DNA of 50,013 bases, taken from the NCBI GenBank assembly GCA_945878715.1, contig CAMCTX010000005.1, positions 1 to 50,013 of the forward strand. The letters are read 5' to 3'. Shown here one piece after another: positions 37,121 through 45,553 of the stretch; positions within the stretch are counted from its first letter, which is position 1, and the number at the start of each line of letters is the position of its first letter. The position numbers and the translations under genes are program-made. Under the pieces are notes generated by a model that was not told the DNA's origin, did no database searches, and worked only from the letters and a program-made list of their open reading frames with translations. The DNA is from Legionella genomosp. 1 (GTDB lineage: Bacteria; Pseudomonadota; Gammaproteobacteria; UBA6186; Azoamicaceae).

Positions 37121-38568
37121 TGGGTACCCCCAACCGTCATTTGTTCAATCTTTAAAGTGGGTTGTCCTACCCCTACCGGCACCGTTTGACCTTCTTTACC
37201 ACAACTACCAATGCCTGTGTCTAATGCTAAATTATTGCCCACCATACTCACCTGATGCAAAATGTCGGGTCCCGATCCAATGAGTGTGGCACCCTTCACA
37301 GGACGGGTGATTTTGCCTTTTTCAATAAGATAAGCCTCGCTGGCATCGAACACAAATTTCCCAGAAGTAATATCCACCTGTCCCCCACTAAACTGCACCG
37401 CATACAAACCACGATCGACCGAAGCAATAATCTCTTCAGGATGATGATTGCCTGCCAACATATAGGTATTGGTCATACGTGGCATCACGACATGGGCATA
37501 AGACTCCCGACGACCATTGCCGGTGGAACGCACCCCCATTAAGCGAGCATTGAGTTTATCCTGTAAATAGCCCTTTAAGATCCCTTTTTCGATAAGTGTG
37601 GTGCATTGGGTAGGACTACCTTCATCATCCATATTCAAAGAACCTCGCCTTCCCATTAAAGTGCCATCATCTACAATAGTGCACAAAGGTGATGCAACGC
37701 GCTCACCGATGCGTCCTGCAAAAGCAGAACTGCCCTTACGGTTAAAATCGCCCTCTAAACCATGCCCAATGGCTTCATGCAATAAAACACCAGGCCAACC
37801 AGGCCCCAACACGACGGGCATCATGCCAGCAGGGGCTGGAACAGCCTCCAAATTGGTTAAGGCCTGTTTAACGGCTAAGCGCGCATAACTTAAGCCAAGC
37901 TTATCTTGTGTGAACATCTTGTAATCTAGACGTCCACCACCCCCACTACTACCCTGCTCTCTTTTGCCATTGCTTTCTGCTACCACATTCACATTCAAAC
38001 GGACCAAAGGCCGTATATCCGCTTGTAAGGAACCATCACTACACAGTACTAAAATCGTCTCATAAACAGCCGAAAGACTGACCACGACTTGTGAAATACG
38101 CGGATCCATACGTCTAGCCTCTGCATCGATCGCACGTAATAATTCTATTTTTGTGGCATCCCCCATCGATTTTAAGGGATTGTCGATACCATAGAGTCGC
38201 TGGGCCTGGACCAAAGAGTGCGACTGCAGCGCCACCTTGGCAGGACCACCGCCCAAGGCAATGGTGCGTGCAGCACTGGCCGCCTGCTCTAAAGCGTGTA
38301 GCTGCACATCTTCAGAATAGGCAAAACCTGTTTTTTCGCCACTGATCACCCGAATACCCACACCCTGGTGCATGTTGTAGGCAGCATCTTTCACACGGCC
38401 ATCCTCTAAAACCCAAGATTCATGGCTGGTATGCTGAAAATAGAGATCGGCATCATCCACCGAGCGCCCTAAAAGGCTACTTAAGACCCCCTGTAAACCT
38501 TGCTCGGTTAAACCGCTGGGTTTGAGCAGAAGATCAGAGGCTATTATCAGGCTATTGGCTTGATTCAT
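37114..38568 (-). CDS. tldD: metalloprotease subunit TldD
   Basis: Catalytic subunit of the TldD/TldE protease. It has 484 residues. The zinc motif [20 protein letters not shown] is intact and lies about midway, with [15 protein letters not shown] just before. A downstream [16 protein letters not shown] and the C-terminal [20 protein letters not shown] match the family; two Cys and a conserved Asp/Gly turn also fit. It overlaps pmbA by 7 nt. No microcin or peptide-precursor gene is seen nearby, so its substrate here is unknown. Confidence 0.96.
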   Translation of the reverse strand: MNQANSLIIASDLLLKPSGLTEQGLQGVLSSLLGRSVDDADLYFQHTSHESWVLEDGRVKDAAYNMHQGVGIRVISGEKTGFAYSEDVQLHALEQAASAARTIALGGGPAKVALQSHSLVQAQRLYGIDNPLKSMGDATKIELLRAIDAEARRMDPRISQVVVSLSAVYETILVLCSDGSLQADIRPLVRLNVNVVAESNGKREQGSSGGGGRLDYKMFTQDKLGLSYARLAVKQALTNLEAVPAPAGMMPVVLGPGWPGVLLHEAIGHGLEGDFNRKGSSAFAGRIGERVASPLCTIVDDGTLMGRRGSLNMDDEGSPTQCTTLIEKGILKGYLQDKLNARLMGVRSTGNGRRESYAHVVMPRMTNTYMLAGNHHPEEIIASVDRGLYAVQFSGGQVDITSGKFVFDASEAYLIEKGKITRPVKGATLIGSGPDILHQVSMVGNNLALDTGIGSCGKEGQTVPVGVGQPTLKIEQMTVGGTQC

Positions 38569-38696
38569 GGTGTATTTCCCCGGTTTTTAGCTCGCATCCT
38601 GTATTTTTGGTCCTATTACTTATTTTTCCTGGACGAATCCAGTTTGACATTATAGAATAAAAGACTGGCACACCCTAGAATTATTCTAATAAGGTA

Positions 38697-39908
38697 ATGC
38701 AAACTTTCATCAAACTACGAAATAGTCTTTCACTGCGCTTGCTGGCTATCCTACTAGGCTCGCTGCTCTTTGGGCAATGGATGCCACTGTGGCTAAAATC
38801 CTTATGCTATGCAACCAGCCTTAGTTTAAAAACAGGACTGCTTTTTGTGTTGCCTGCTATTATTTTTAGCTGTCTGTTTTCATGCTTCTTAAGCCTTCAG
38901 GGCAGCAGGGCACTGAAATTTATGTTAAGTCTGTTCGTCATTGTATGTGCTTCTAATTTTATCTCTACACTGATTGCTTATGGTATCGGCGCACTCAAGC
39001 TGGTCGACTTGAACGTTCTTGAGCAAGGCAATGCCGTAACTTCTGCACTAGAACCCTTATGGCAGTTTGAACTGCCTACACTCTTATCCAATACACAGGC
39101 TCTAAGCTTGGGGGTTATTTTTGGGGCTTTTTTCTCTTTTGTACCCAATCCCCGCGCACACCTTTTTGCACAACAAGCCAGATGTTTTGTCACACTGTTT
39201 CTAGAACGCTCTTTTATTCCGGTCTTACCACTCTTTGTCTTAGGCTTTGTTTTAAAAATGCAACACGACGGCATGCTGGCACAGATTATCGGTTCTTATG
39301 TCCAATTGCTGCTGCTCATTAGCTTAACCTTTATTCTTTACTTGGGTTTTTTATTTTTAATCGCAGCAAAATTTAATCTCACATGTTTTAAGGATTATCT
39401 GAAAAATGTTTTTCCCGTCGCACTCATGGGTTTTTCAACCATGTCGAGCTTAGCCACTATGCCCGTCACCCTGAAAGCCGCAGAAAAAAATACCCGAGAT
39501 TTTCATATTCCCCAAGCGGTTATTCCAAGCACCGTTAATATTCACCAAGTAGGCGTGGCTATTGCTATTCCTATGATGGCCATGTGTATTCTTTCTACCT
39601 TCGGGTATGCACTGCCTTCTTTTGCTGTCTATTGTAAATTTGCTTTTTACTTTATCTTCGCACAATTTGCAGTAGCGGGTGTTCCGGGTGGGGCTATTTT
39701 GGTGATGTTACCCTTGTTAGAATCGCATTTTGGATTTTCTGCAGAAATGTGCGGGCTTATTACCGCGCTCTATATCTTGTTTGATCCAGCCGTTACGCTT
39801 ACTAATGTGCTAGGCAATAGTGCCTTGGTGATTATCGTATCGCGTCTGTTTAAGCCTTTTGGCAAGGAACAACCTTCGGAGGTGGCTCTGGAAGAGGGTG
39901 TTTCTTAA
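38697..39908 (+). CDS. dicarboxylate/amino-acid:cation symporter (SDF/DAACS family)
   Basis: Inner-membrane sodium- or proton-coupled carrier of 403 residues with about eight transmembrane helices plus re-entrant loops. The first hairpin serine motif appears as MGFSTMSSLATMPVTLKAAE and the second-hairpin region as AGVPGGAILVMLPLLES. The sodium/substrate segment in helix 8 reads LFDPAVTLTNVLGNSAL. Substrate (glutamate, aspartate, C4-dicarboxylate or other) cannot be told. A weak ribosome site lies close to the ATG. It stands alone, ending near palindromic repeat copy 3. Confidence 0.88.
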   Translation: MQTFIKLRNSLSLRLLAILLGSLLFGQWMPLWLKSLCYATSLSLKTGLLFVLPAIIFSCLFSCFLSLQGSRALKFMLSLFVIVCASNFISTLIAYGIGALKLVDLNVLEQGNAVTSALEPLWQFELPTLLSNTQALSLGVIFGAFFSFVPNPRAHLFAQQARCFVTLFLERSFIPVLPLFVLGFVLKMQHDGMLAQIIGSYVQLLLLISLTFILYLGFLFLIAAKFNLTCFKDYLKNVFPVALMGFSTMSSLATMPVTLKAAEKNTRDFHIPQAVIPSTVNIHQVGVAIAIPMMAMCILSTFGYALPSFAVYCKFAFYFIFAQFAVAGVPGGAILVMLPLLESHFGFSAEMCGLITALYILFDPAVTLTNVLGNSALVIIVSRLFKPFGKEQPSEVALEEGVS

Positions 39909-39923
39909 GTAGGATTGAATACA

Positions 39924-39945
39924 GGGCCGGCATGGAAACCGGCCC
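39924..39945. repeat. palindromic repeat, copy 3 (GGGCCGG-8 nt-CCGGCCC)
   Basis: A perfect 7-bp stem with an 8-base loop, flanked by ACA and CTACA, 16 bp after the symporter stop and before the convergent Rpn fragment. Sequence and spacing match copy 1 at 985-1006. Confidence 0.7.
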
Positions 39946-39972
39946 CTACAGCAATCTATGCATACCACTCAA

Positions 39973-40389
39973 TTAAAGTACCGTGGCACTCAAGGTTCCT
40001 TCAAACAAAGCCTCTAAACTATTAGCTTCTAGCAATTTTGCACCCCAATACAACAATTGCTCACTAGACGCCTGTTTAATGCGGCTTTGGTACGGGGTAG
40101 GAACGGGTCCAAATTTACGTTCTAATAAAGATAATAGAAAACGAAATTCCCCTCGTCTTTCTCCCTGTTGAACACCCTGCTGGAGTCCCTGTTGAACACC
40201 TTTTTGGATGCCTATGTCAATAAGTCGACTTGCTATGGTCATAGTACCTTCTCCTTGGGAGGCCGCTAGGCCCTCTTCTATGGCTTGTATAAAAATTTCC
40301 GGTTCTGCCGTGTCACCTGTATTCACAAGATAGTGTAGCAAAGTTGATTTATATTCGGTAGATTCCGATTCTAATTTCAGTATAAGCTC
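39973..40389 (-). pseudogene. C-terminal fragment of an Rpn-family protein
   Basis: An open frame reads ILKLESESTEYKSTL, LLHYLVNTGDTAEPE, an ASQGEGTMTIAS segment, a repetitive GVQQGLQQGVQQG run and LLERKFGPVP, the usual C-terminal half of Rpn/YhgA-like proteins. The nuclease N terminus is missing. An in-frame stop lies at 40390-40392, exactly where the inverted repeat of the DUF559 element begins. The TTG at 40341 could start a short protein but lacks a convincing context. The best reading is a gene truncated by, or together with, insertion of the neighbouring element. Confidence 0.8.
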
Positions 40390-40390
40390 T

Positions 40391-40451
40391 CATCGGAGTT
40401 ATTCCTTCTCCCGTTTCACGGGAGAGGGTGGCGCGCAGCGCCGGGTGAGGG
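40391..40451. repeat. left 61-bp inverted repeat arm
   Basis: Exact reverse complement of 40793-40853. Contains an internal palindrome, CTCCCG-TTTCA-CGGGAG, and a GCGCGCAGCGC-type GC block. It encodes the end of the DUF559 protein. Confidence 0.9.
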
Positions 40452-40790
40452 AGATGAGGATTGATTGTCAATCAACGCACCGTAAATTGTATTTAGAACG
40501 CTATTCCATGAATGAATAACTTCATTATTCCAAAAACGTAATACTTTAAACCCCAATGATTCCAAAAATTCGGTGCGATTTTGATCATAGGCTTGATTAT
40601 CTAAATGTTGACTACCGTCTAATTCAATAATCAGTTTCCTTCTTAAACATACAAAATCTACAATATAAGCGCCTATTATTCTTTGTCTACGAAATTTATA
40701 TCCAGAAAATCGACGCCCTTGCAGCGCAAACCATAATTGACCTTCTGTTTTTGTCTGAAATATTCTTAAATCTCTAGCACGATCTTTCAT
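40416..40790 (-). CDS. DUF559 protein, Vsr-like endonuclease fold
   Basis: A 124-residue protein of the DUF559 family, related to very-short-patch-repair (Vsr) and other PD-(D/E)XK nucleases. It opens MKDRARDLRIFQTKTEGQLW and continues LQGRRFSGYKFRRQ, then IVDFVCLRRKLIIELDGSQH with the conserved D, E and D residues, and FLESLGFKVLRFWNNEVI. The ATG at 40790 is chosen over a GTG at 40799, since GAGGGGG lies just before it. The last ~13 residues are encoded by the repeat arm. Its biochemical role is unknown, but the repeat-bounded setting points to a selfish or genome-editing element. Confidence 0.88.
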   Translation of the reverse strand: MKDRARDLRIFQTKTEGQLWFALQGRRFSGYKFRRQRIIGAYIVDFVCLRRKLIIELDGSQHLDNQAYDQNRTEFLESLGFKVLRFWNNEVIHSWNSVLNTIYGALIDNQSSSPSPGAARHPLP

Positions 40791-40792
40791 CC

Positions 40793-40853
40793 CCCTCACC
40801 CGGCGCTGCGCGCCACCCTCTCCCGTGAAACGGGAGAAGGAATAACTCCGATG
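40793..40853. repeat. right 61-bp inverted repeat arm
   Basis: Exact reverse complement of 40391-40451. It holds the DUF559 ribosome site at its inner edge. Similar ordered blocks, diverged, occur at 29021-29104. Confidence 0.9.
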
Positions 40854-41033
40854 GCAGCTTATACTGATTGCAAGAAAATCTTACGATATCTTTATGGATT
40901 AAACATCCGATAAATAACCTAGAAAAACATTAAGAAATATCTACTGCAATAGTCTCAGCCACCCTGCTGGTTCTTGACCTTGCTCACATGATCTCACATA
41001 ATCTCACTTACCCCTTATGTGAGTAGAAATCCT

Positions 41034-41711
41034 ATGCCTCAGATTATTGCGATTGGTGGTGCCGGTTTTGGCAGCCTAGAAAATGATTACAAAATGGAAC
41101 GCTATCTTATCGCACAAACGGGCAAAACCAATCCCAAAGTGTGTTTCTTAGGCCAAGCCTCTGCAGAATCCCCTGCTTATGCGCACCGTTTTCATCAAAC
41201 CTTTAAAACCTTAGGGGCTCATCCTTCAACCGTTTCCCTGTTTGGGCGCGTAACACCCCACTGGAAAACACAAGTCCTGGAACAAGACTTAATCTTTGTA
41301 GGCGGGGGTAATACCCGCAGCATGCTAGCGCTATGGCGAGAATGGGGCATGGATCAGATCTTAAAAGAAGCCTATGAGAATGGTACGGTATTGTGTGGGA
41401 GCAGTGCAGGTGCCATCTGTTGGTTTGAAGCCTGTGTGACCGATTCTGTATGGCCGCTTGGCACACTGAAGGGTTTAGGATTTCTAGAGGGTAGCTGCTG
41501 CCCCCATTACGATTCTGAGCCTGAACGCAGACCCACCTATTTAGAGAAAGTAGCTTCAGGGGAAATCATCCCCGGCATTGCGCTGGAGGATTATACTGCC
41601 GCTCATTTTGTGGATGGTGCCTTAAAAACCGTGGTCTCTGCCAAGACAGGTGCTATAGCCTATCAAGTCAGTGCAGACAACGAAACAGCCCTGAATACCA
41701 AGATACTATGA
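41034..41711 (+). CDS. peptidase E-like serine peptidase (S51)
   Basis: Peptidase S51 members cleave Asp-X dipeptides (PepE) or act as cyanophycinases. It has 225 residues. The nucleophile elbow CGSSAGAICW places Ser124, after IFVGGGNTRSMLALW and before the His158 segment CCPHYDSE, which gives a Ser-His-Asp/Glu arrangement. The start at 41034 matches the family; an in-frame GTG at 41019 is less likely. A set of CTCACAT/CTCACTT repeats lies at 40982-41012 upstream. Dipeptidase is more likely than cyanophycinase given its small size, but this is not certain. Confidence 0.88.
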   Translation: MPQIIAIGGAGFGSLENDYKMERYLIAQTGKTNPKVCFLGQASAESPAYAHRFHQTFKTLGAHPSTVSLFGRVTPHWKTQVLEQDLIFVGGGNTRSMLALWREWGMDQILKEAYENGTVLCGSSAGAICWFEACVTDSVWPLGTLKGLGFLEGSCCPHYDSEPERRPTYLEKVASGEIIPGIALEDYTAAHFVDGALKTVVSAKTGAIAYQVSADNETALNTKIL

Positions 41712-41727
41712 TGAACCATGAGAACGG

Positions 41728-42819
41728 CTACATTCTGGGTCTATTGGAAACTGGATTGGGCTGATCGAGCATGACGACGCTTGCCTTCAAGGCTTCCTTG
41801 AGTACAGCCTCTACCACAGGCGTTAGACCCGTTGACTCCTCTAATAACGTCCTGACTTGATCGATGTGAAGCGACCCAAACAAGAATTGCATCTGTTCAT
41901 TTTCCTGAATTTCCCTAGCTAGCAATTGCGTTGGAATACGTTCGGCAATTTCATTAAATAGTTCCAAAAATTCTTCTTTTTTGATATGCAATGCTTCTTC
42001 TGTTGGATATTGATAACAAGGATCTGAAGCAAAATGATAGACACAAAACGCCATATCTCTCAAACAAGCATGCACAGTATCGAACTGTTTTCCTAAGCAA
42101 TTGCCCGCCCTCCATAGCAATGTCGTTAATTCATGCATGTCTTCCACCCTTCTTTCACCTTCAGAATCATTGGGATTATAATAATACATTTCGCCATCAC
42201 GCATTCTATAGATCGCCACTGTATGCCCTACACGACTCTTAGTAGCACACACAAAAATCATACTTCCAGGCTTCACAATTTGTTCTAAACGGCCACCTAA
42301 CATTTTTTCGGAACACATAAACTGCTGTTCATAATGATCCTTAGGATATCTAAAGCTTTCATGAGGTTTTTCGCCGGTTGTATCTTCTAATGTTACCGAT
42401 AAATCCAATTGCATTTTTGTACTATTTTCAAACAGCGTAAATGATGCCATCTGATACAATTCAATATTATTGATAAAACGCTCAATCTCTGATTGCTCTT
42501 CGGTATTAAATGCCGTCTCACCATCCCAAGAAACCAAGTTATTGCGAACCCTGTGAAAAAAATCAACATCATCCCTGTCATTTGTTGAATGATCTCTTGG
42601 AGCAACATCCTCCATGCGTCTGCCATAAGCCCATAGTGTAGATAAGCCAACACATTTTCCACCTGATTTTTTTAAAGCTGCAATATACTTTCGTCGATTT
42701 TCGAGATCTACAGCGTGAGATTCTTCATTTTCCGCCATAGCCAATGCGCATTCTAAATAACGAATGATTTTTTGCAAAAGCAAATCCTGGCTCTGATCCC
42801 AATGCATTTCTCTTTCCAT
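41728..42819 (-). CDS. unknown protein with papain-like cysteine protease features
   Basis: A 363-residue protein of no recognised family and no signal peptide or membrane segment. Three spaced motifs resemble a C58/YopT-like cysteine protease: GGKCVGLSTLWAYG (Cys56), VGHTVAIYRMRDGEMYYYNP (His199) and NPND (Asn215, Asp218). The order Cys, His, Asn/Asp, with a small residue before His and a strand after it, fits a papain-type triad. The rest is helical and charged. Such proteases are common among injected effectors of host-associated bacteria, but no secretion signal was seen. Start is ATG at 42819 or 42807. A strong promoter candidate lies at 42979-43006. Inference only; it could be a non-enzymatic protein. 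Confidence 0.6.
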   Translation of the reverse strand: MEREMHWDQSQDLLLQKIIRYLECALAMAENEESHAVDLENRRKYIAALKKSGGKCVGLSTLWAYGRRMEDVAPRDHSTNDRDDVDFFHRVRNNLVSWDGETAFNTEEQSEIERFINNIELYQMASFTLFENSTKMQLDLSVTLEDTTGEKPHESFRYPKDHYEQQFMCSEKMLGGRLEQIVKPGSMIFVCATKSRVGHTVAIYRMRDGEMYYYNPNDSEGERRVEDMHELTTLLWRAGNCLGKQFDTVHACLRDMAFCVYHFASDPCYQYPTEEALHIKKEEFLELFNEIAERIPTQLLAREIQENEQMQFLFGSLHIDQVRTLLEESTGLTPVVEAVLKEALKASVVMLDQPNPVSNRPRM

Positions 42820-42978
42820 CTTAAAATACCTATTTCATGATAATTACTTAGAAAACTGATTTGTTTGACACTTAAAGAAGGAAAAGATTCTACCATCCAT
42901 TTAATTGGGGAGTCTTGAACCAGATTAAAGGGAAAAATGCCTCATCTATAGGAGCGCTTGACCCCCACCCCTTTCTAA

Positions 42979-43006
42979 ATTATACTTTTTGGGAATATTA
43001 ATTCAA
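42979..43006 (-). promoter_or_regulatory. predicted sigma-70 promoter upstream of the protease-like gene
   Basis: On the minus strand TTGAAT (43006-43001), a 16-bp spacer and a perfect TATAAT (42984-42979). It would give a leader of about 150 bases before the start at 42819. The 42820-43020 stretch holds nothing else clear apart from short GGGAATA repeats near 42991 and 43023. Confidence 0.5.
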
Positions 43007-43020
43007 AAAAGGAATCTGTT

Positions 43021-43908
43021 TTGGGAATAAAAGGGGATTTATACAAACATTGCCCCCCTCTTGATCAACCTTTGATGGCCTCGGCAATACCCCAACACTT
43101 TAAGTTAGAAGAAAGCTTAGAACGAGGCATGCTGCCCTTGGTACAGCATTCTGAAGATCCCATGGGCGAGCTGAAAGCCTATATCGCAGGGTATATGCAG
43201 CAAACCTTTCAGATGAATGCTTTGATTCGTAAGATTGATCACTTTTATCGTTTTCTAGAAGCCATGAGTTTTTCACAAAGCTGCATCCTAAACTGCAATG
43301 CTATTGCGCGTGCATGTGGGCTTAGCAATAAAACCGTTGAAAACCACATTCGTCTTTTAGAGGCTAAGGGCTTCAGTTTTAGGCTGCCCATCTTTGATAA
43401 AAACCCAAAACGTCTTTTAAGCAGCCATGATAAATTTTATTTCTTTGATGTGGGTGCGTATCAAGCTATCAAGCCTTCAGATACCTCTTTCCGAATGCAG
43501 TTCGGAGACATACATCCTGCAGAACAGGCGCTTTCAACACTGATTGCCCAGCATTTACGCGCTTGGTTAGATCATTCAGAAAAAAAAGGTACGCTGTATT
43601 TCTGGCGTACTAAATTGGGACAGGAAGTTGATTTTGTCATCGATGGAACCATTGGTTTTTATGCCATTGCTATTAAGCAAACGAATGCCATTCGTGCTCA
43701 AGATCTTAAAGGGTTAGAGATTTTCAAAAAAGATTATCCAGATAGTCTTGCACTATTACTTTATGGTGGCACTAAGCAAATTAAAATCAATAATGTGCTC
43801 TGTGTGTCTATTCATGATTTTCTGCTAAACCTTAAGCCTGGAAAACCCCTGCTACGTCTGGTTACTTCCAGGGCAACGCTTGGAAAATCGGATCCAGTGG
43901 ATGCGTGA
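43021..43908 (+). pseudogene. N-terminally truncated AAA/DUF4143 protein
   Basis: A 295-codon frame covering only the C-terminal DUF4143 half of the family: FKLEESLERGMLPLV, ELKAYIAGYMQQT, a winged-helix NAIARACGLSNKTVENHIRLLE, FYFFDVGAYQAI and LYFWRTKLGQEVDFVIDG. The N-terminal ATPase domain with Walker motifs is absent, and an in-frame stop lies at 42976-42978. The first codon is TTG with no family-like start. An SFRMQFGDIHP stretch where relatives usually have different text is encoded by a sequence similar to the repeat at 35682-35754. Its end overlaps the rhomboid gene by 47 nt. It may still produce a protein. Confidence 0.8.
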
Positions 43909-44473
43909 TCCAATAGCCACCCAGAATACCGCTCAGAAAACCGTATAAATGGCTCTCCCAGGATACCTTCGCCTCGCGAGGAAAAAGCCCAAATAAAATA
44001 CTACCGAAATAATACAAAACCAATCCCGCTAAAAACACGCTGGTATAATCGGGTTTGAAATAGGCCAGAATCAAAATATAACCAAAATAACCCGAGATTA
44101 AACCACTGGCCCCAATATGTCTTGCGGGCCTAGCCAAAAGCCAAACCAAAAAACCACCCAAGACCAGAATCAGGGTCGTGATAATCATAAAAGTGTGTAA
44201 ATTTTGTGTTAATAAAATTAATCCCAATACAAACAAGGGAATACTATTAAAAAACAAATGGTTAAAATTTTGATGCAGCACAGGACAAAAGAGAATGCCT
44301 ATCAGTCCTGCAAAACGCCGAGGTCTAATACCCAGCACCACCAAGGGGGACCCTAAGGCCCAATGCACGAGGTTAAAAAGCCAAAGCCCGGCCATTACAA
44401 TAAGCCAGGGTTCCATATAGACTTGGCTACGTAGAAAGAACGCGCTTAATTCTTTGGATAAAGTTACTAACAC
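43862..44473 (-). CDS. rhomboid-family intramembrane serine protease
   Basis: Inner-membrane protease of 203 residues with about six membrane segments. The catalytic serine lies in GASGLISGYFGY and the catalytic His in SWESHLYGFLSGILGG; an HLFFNSIPLFVLG segment in an earlier helix supplies the conserved His/Asn pair. Start is GTG at 44473, supported by GGAG about 6 bases upstream; an ATG at 44416 would remove the first helix region and lacks a ribosome site. It overlaps the end of the convergent DUF4143 remnant. Substrate unknown. Confidence 0.87.
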   Translation of the reverse strand: MLVTLSKELSAFFLRSQVYMEPWLIVMAGLWLFNLVHWALGSPLVVLGIRPRRFAGLIGILFCPVLHQNFNHLFFNSIPLFVLGLILLTQNLHTFMIITTLILVLGGFLVWLLARPARHIGASGLISGYFGYILILAYFKPDYTSVFLAGLVLYYFGSILFGLFPREAKVSWESHLYGFLSGILGGYWITHPLDPIFQALPWK

Positions 44474-44555
44474 TATCGCTCCAGACTTTTAATAGAATTG
44501 TAGGATAAGCATACATCGATGGAGGTCGTAGTGAATAGGGATTTTTCTGATCAAG

Positions 44556-44584
44556 ATTCTCCCCTCGCAATGGGAGGGGAGAAT
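44556..44584. repeat. 11-bp palindrome between rhomboid and DUF378 genes
   Basis: ATTCTCCCCTC (44556-44566) and GAGGGGAGAAT (44574-44584) pair perfectly around 7 bases. The TCTCCC/GGGAGA core resembles the DUF559-associated repeats. It lies 15 bp after the DUF378 stop on the minus strand and may end that transcript. Confidence 0.6.
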
Positions 44585-44599
44585 AGCTTGAGTGCGTAA

Positions 44600-44821
44600 C
44601 TAACAGCTTTTCTTACAAGCTGAACAACCAATGAAAAGACAGTAGGCAGCATAAAGACCCGAAAGCCCTATTAAGAGATAAGTACCCTTGATAAGATCTG
44701 CATGACCATGAAACAAATGGGTAACCAAATTAAAGTTTAGCAACCCAACCAATCCCCAATTGAGTGCTCCAACAACGGAAATCACCAAAGAAAGACATCC
44801 TAGTTTTGATACGCTTTTCAT
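44600..44821 (-). CDS. DUF378 small membrane protein
   Basis: A 73-residue protein with two membrane segments, matching DUF378: LVISVVGALNWGLVGLLNFN, then a short loop, and YLLIGLSGLYAAYCL. The tail CSACKKSC has three cysteines. Function of the family is unknown. AGGAGCGAGCTG precedes the ATG, a strong ribosome site. It stands alone between repeats, with a 14-bp hairpin about 95 bp upstream of its start. Confidence 0.87.
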   Translation of the reverse strand: MKSVSKLGCLSLVISVVGALNWGLVGLLNFNLVTHLFHGHADLIKGTYLLIGLSGLYAAYCLFIGCSACKKSC

Positions 44822-44914
44822 CAGCTCGCTCCTGCGATATTAAGGTTAAGGTCCCTCCAGTATATACCAATTTCAAAATATCTCGACTGGATCGAAACAA
44901 GGTCCCTAATAGTA

Positions 44915-44946
44915 CCCAATAAATAGTTACCCAACTATTTATTGGG
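44915..44946. repeat. 14-bp perfect hairpin upstream of DUF378
   Basis: CCCAATAAATAGTT (44915-44928), loop ACCC, AACTATTTATTGGG (44933-44946). It sits in the 254-bp gap between two divergent genes. It has no T-run on either side, so it is not an ordinary terminator. It might be a leader structure or remnant of a small mobile element; the rest of the gap shows nothing clear. Confidence 0.6.
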
Positions 44947-45075
44947 CCTCCAACAAGCACTGTTTCAAGATTCTGCAATTGCGTTGTGTGACTGTGCACA
45001 AATGCCTCGGTTGTACATCACTAAACAATTGCTCTATGATGAAATCATCTTATTTTTTAAATAAAGGGATAGTGC

Positions 45076-45519
45076 ATGAAGAATGTATGGGTTGTTCTAG
45101 CCAATGCAAGCAGGGCTTTTTTCTATGCCTCTTCTAAAGCGAATCCTGATCTGCAGCTAATCAAAAAGTTCTATCATCCTGAAAGTAAGCTCAAAGAGAC
45201 AGAATTGGGTTCTGAACAACCAGGACATAATCAAAAAGGTTCTTATGAACCCCATACAAGTGCTAAAGAACTAGAAAAAGAACATTTTGCCAAACAGCTT
45301 TGCCAAGAACTAGAGCATGGGAGAGTATCCAATGCCTATACCGCGATTATCGTCGTAGCTGAACCCCATTTCTACGGTCTTATCCATCAAGCAGCACCCC
45401 ATCAAGTACAAAAATTGATTCAAAATCACTTTGCAAAAGATTATGCACATTTTTCAGAACACGATTTAGGAACGACCTTAAAGGAACTTTTGGCGGATAC
45501 CTTAAAGCCTCTGCTTTAA
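45076..45519 (+). CDS. host attachment family protein (AtsH-like / baeRF-related)
   Basis: A 147-residue protein of the family annotated as required for attachment to host cells. Recognisable pieces are VWVVLANASRAFFYASSKA at the start, a SYEPHTSAKELEKEHFAKQL helix in the middle, AIIVVAEPHFYGLIHQA and the C-terminal KDYAHFSEHDLGTTLKEL. The fold resembles the peptide-release-factor domain-1 group (eRF1-like), so the attachment name may not reflect the true function. It has no signal peptide. GGGATAG precedes the ATG. It stands alone between divergent and convergent neighbours. Confidence 0.8.
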   Translation: MKNVWVVLANASRAFFYASSKANPDLQLIKKFYHPESKLKETELGSEQPGHNQKGSYEPHTSAKELEKEHFAKQLCQELEHGRVSNAYTAIIVVAEPHFYGLIHQAAPHQVQKLIQNHFAKDYAHFSEHDLGTTLKELLADTLKPLL

Positions 45520-45553
45520 AAGGAAAAAGGCTAGAATCTCAGCATTGATGCCC

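Larger units (their letters stand above)
40377..40867. mobile_element. inverted-repeat-bounded element carrying a DUF559 gene
   Basis: Two arms, 40377-40457 and 40787-40867, are inverted copies matching at about 78 of 81 positions; the central 61 bp (40391-40451 and 40793-40853) are perfect. Between them lies one DUF559 gene. The arms supply the gene's ribosome site and its final codons. The outer 12 bp also match, although on the left they belong to the Rpn frame. No transposase is present, so movement would need outside help or the DUF559 protein itself. A diverged relative of the arm is at 29021-29104. Confidence 0.75.

Noticed and set aside
38666-38682. TGGCAC sequence before the symporter gene resembling a sigma-54 -24 element
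   Set aside because: The expected -12 TTGC-type element is absent at the required spacing (AGAAT instead), so no sigma-54 promoter is called although rpoN lies in the window.
40982-41012. CTCACAT / CTCACTT short direct repeats before the peptidase E gene
   Set aside because: Too short and irregular for a CRISPR or a clear operator; recorded only within the gene entry.
42865-42871. TTGACAC half-site upstream of the truncated DUF4143 gene, resembling one end of the 19-bp boxes at 32967-33035
   Set aside because: Only 7 bases match and the rest of the box is missing, which is too little to claim an operator.
44730-44999. 89-codon minus-strand frame overlapping the DUF378 gene and the 14-bp hairpin
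   Set aside because: No homology, overlaps a supported gene in another frame, and includes the hairpin sequence.
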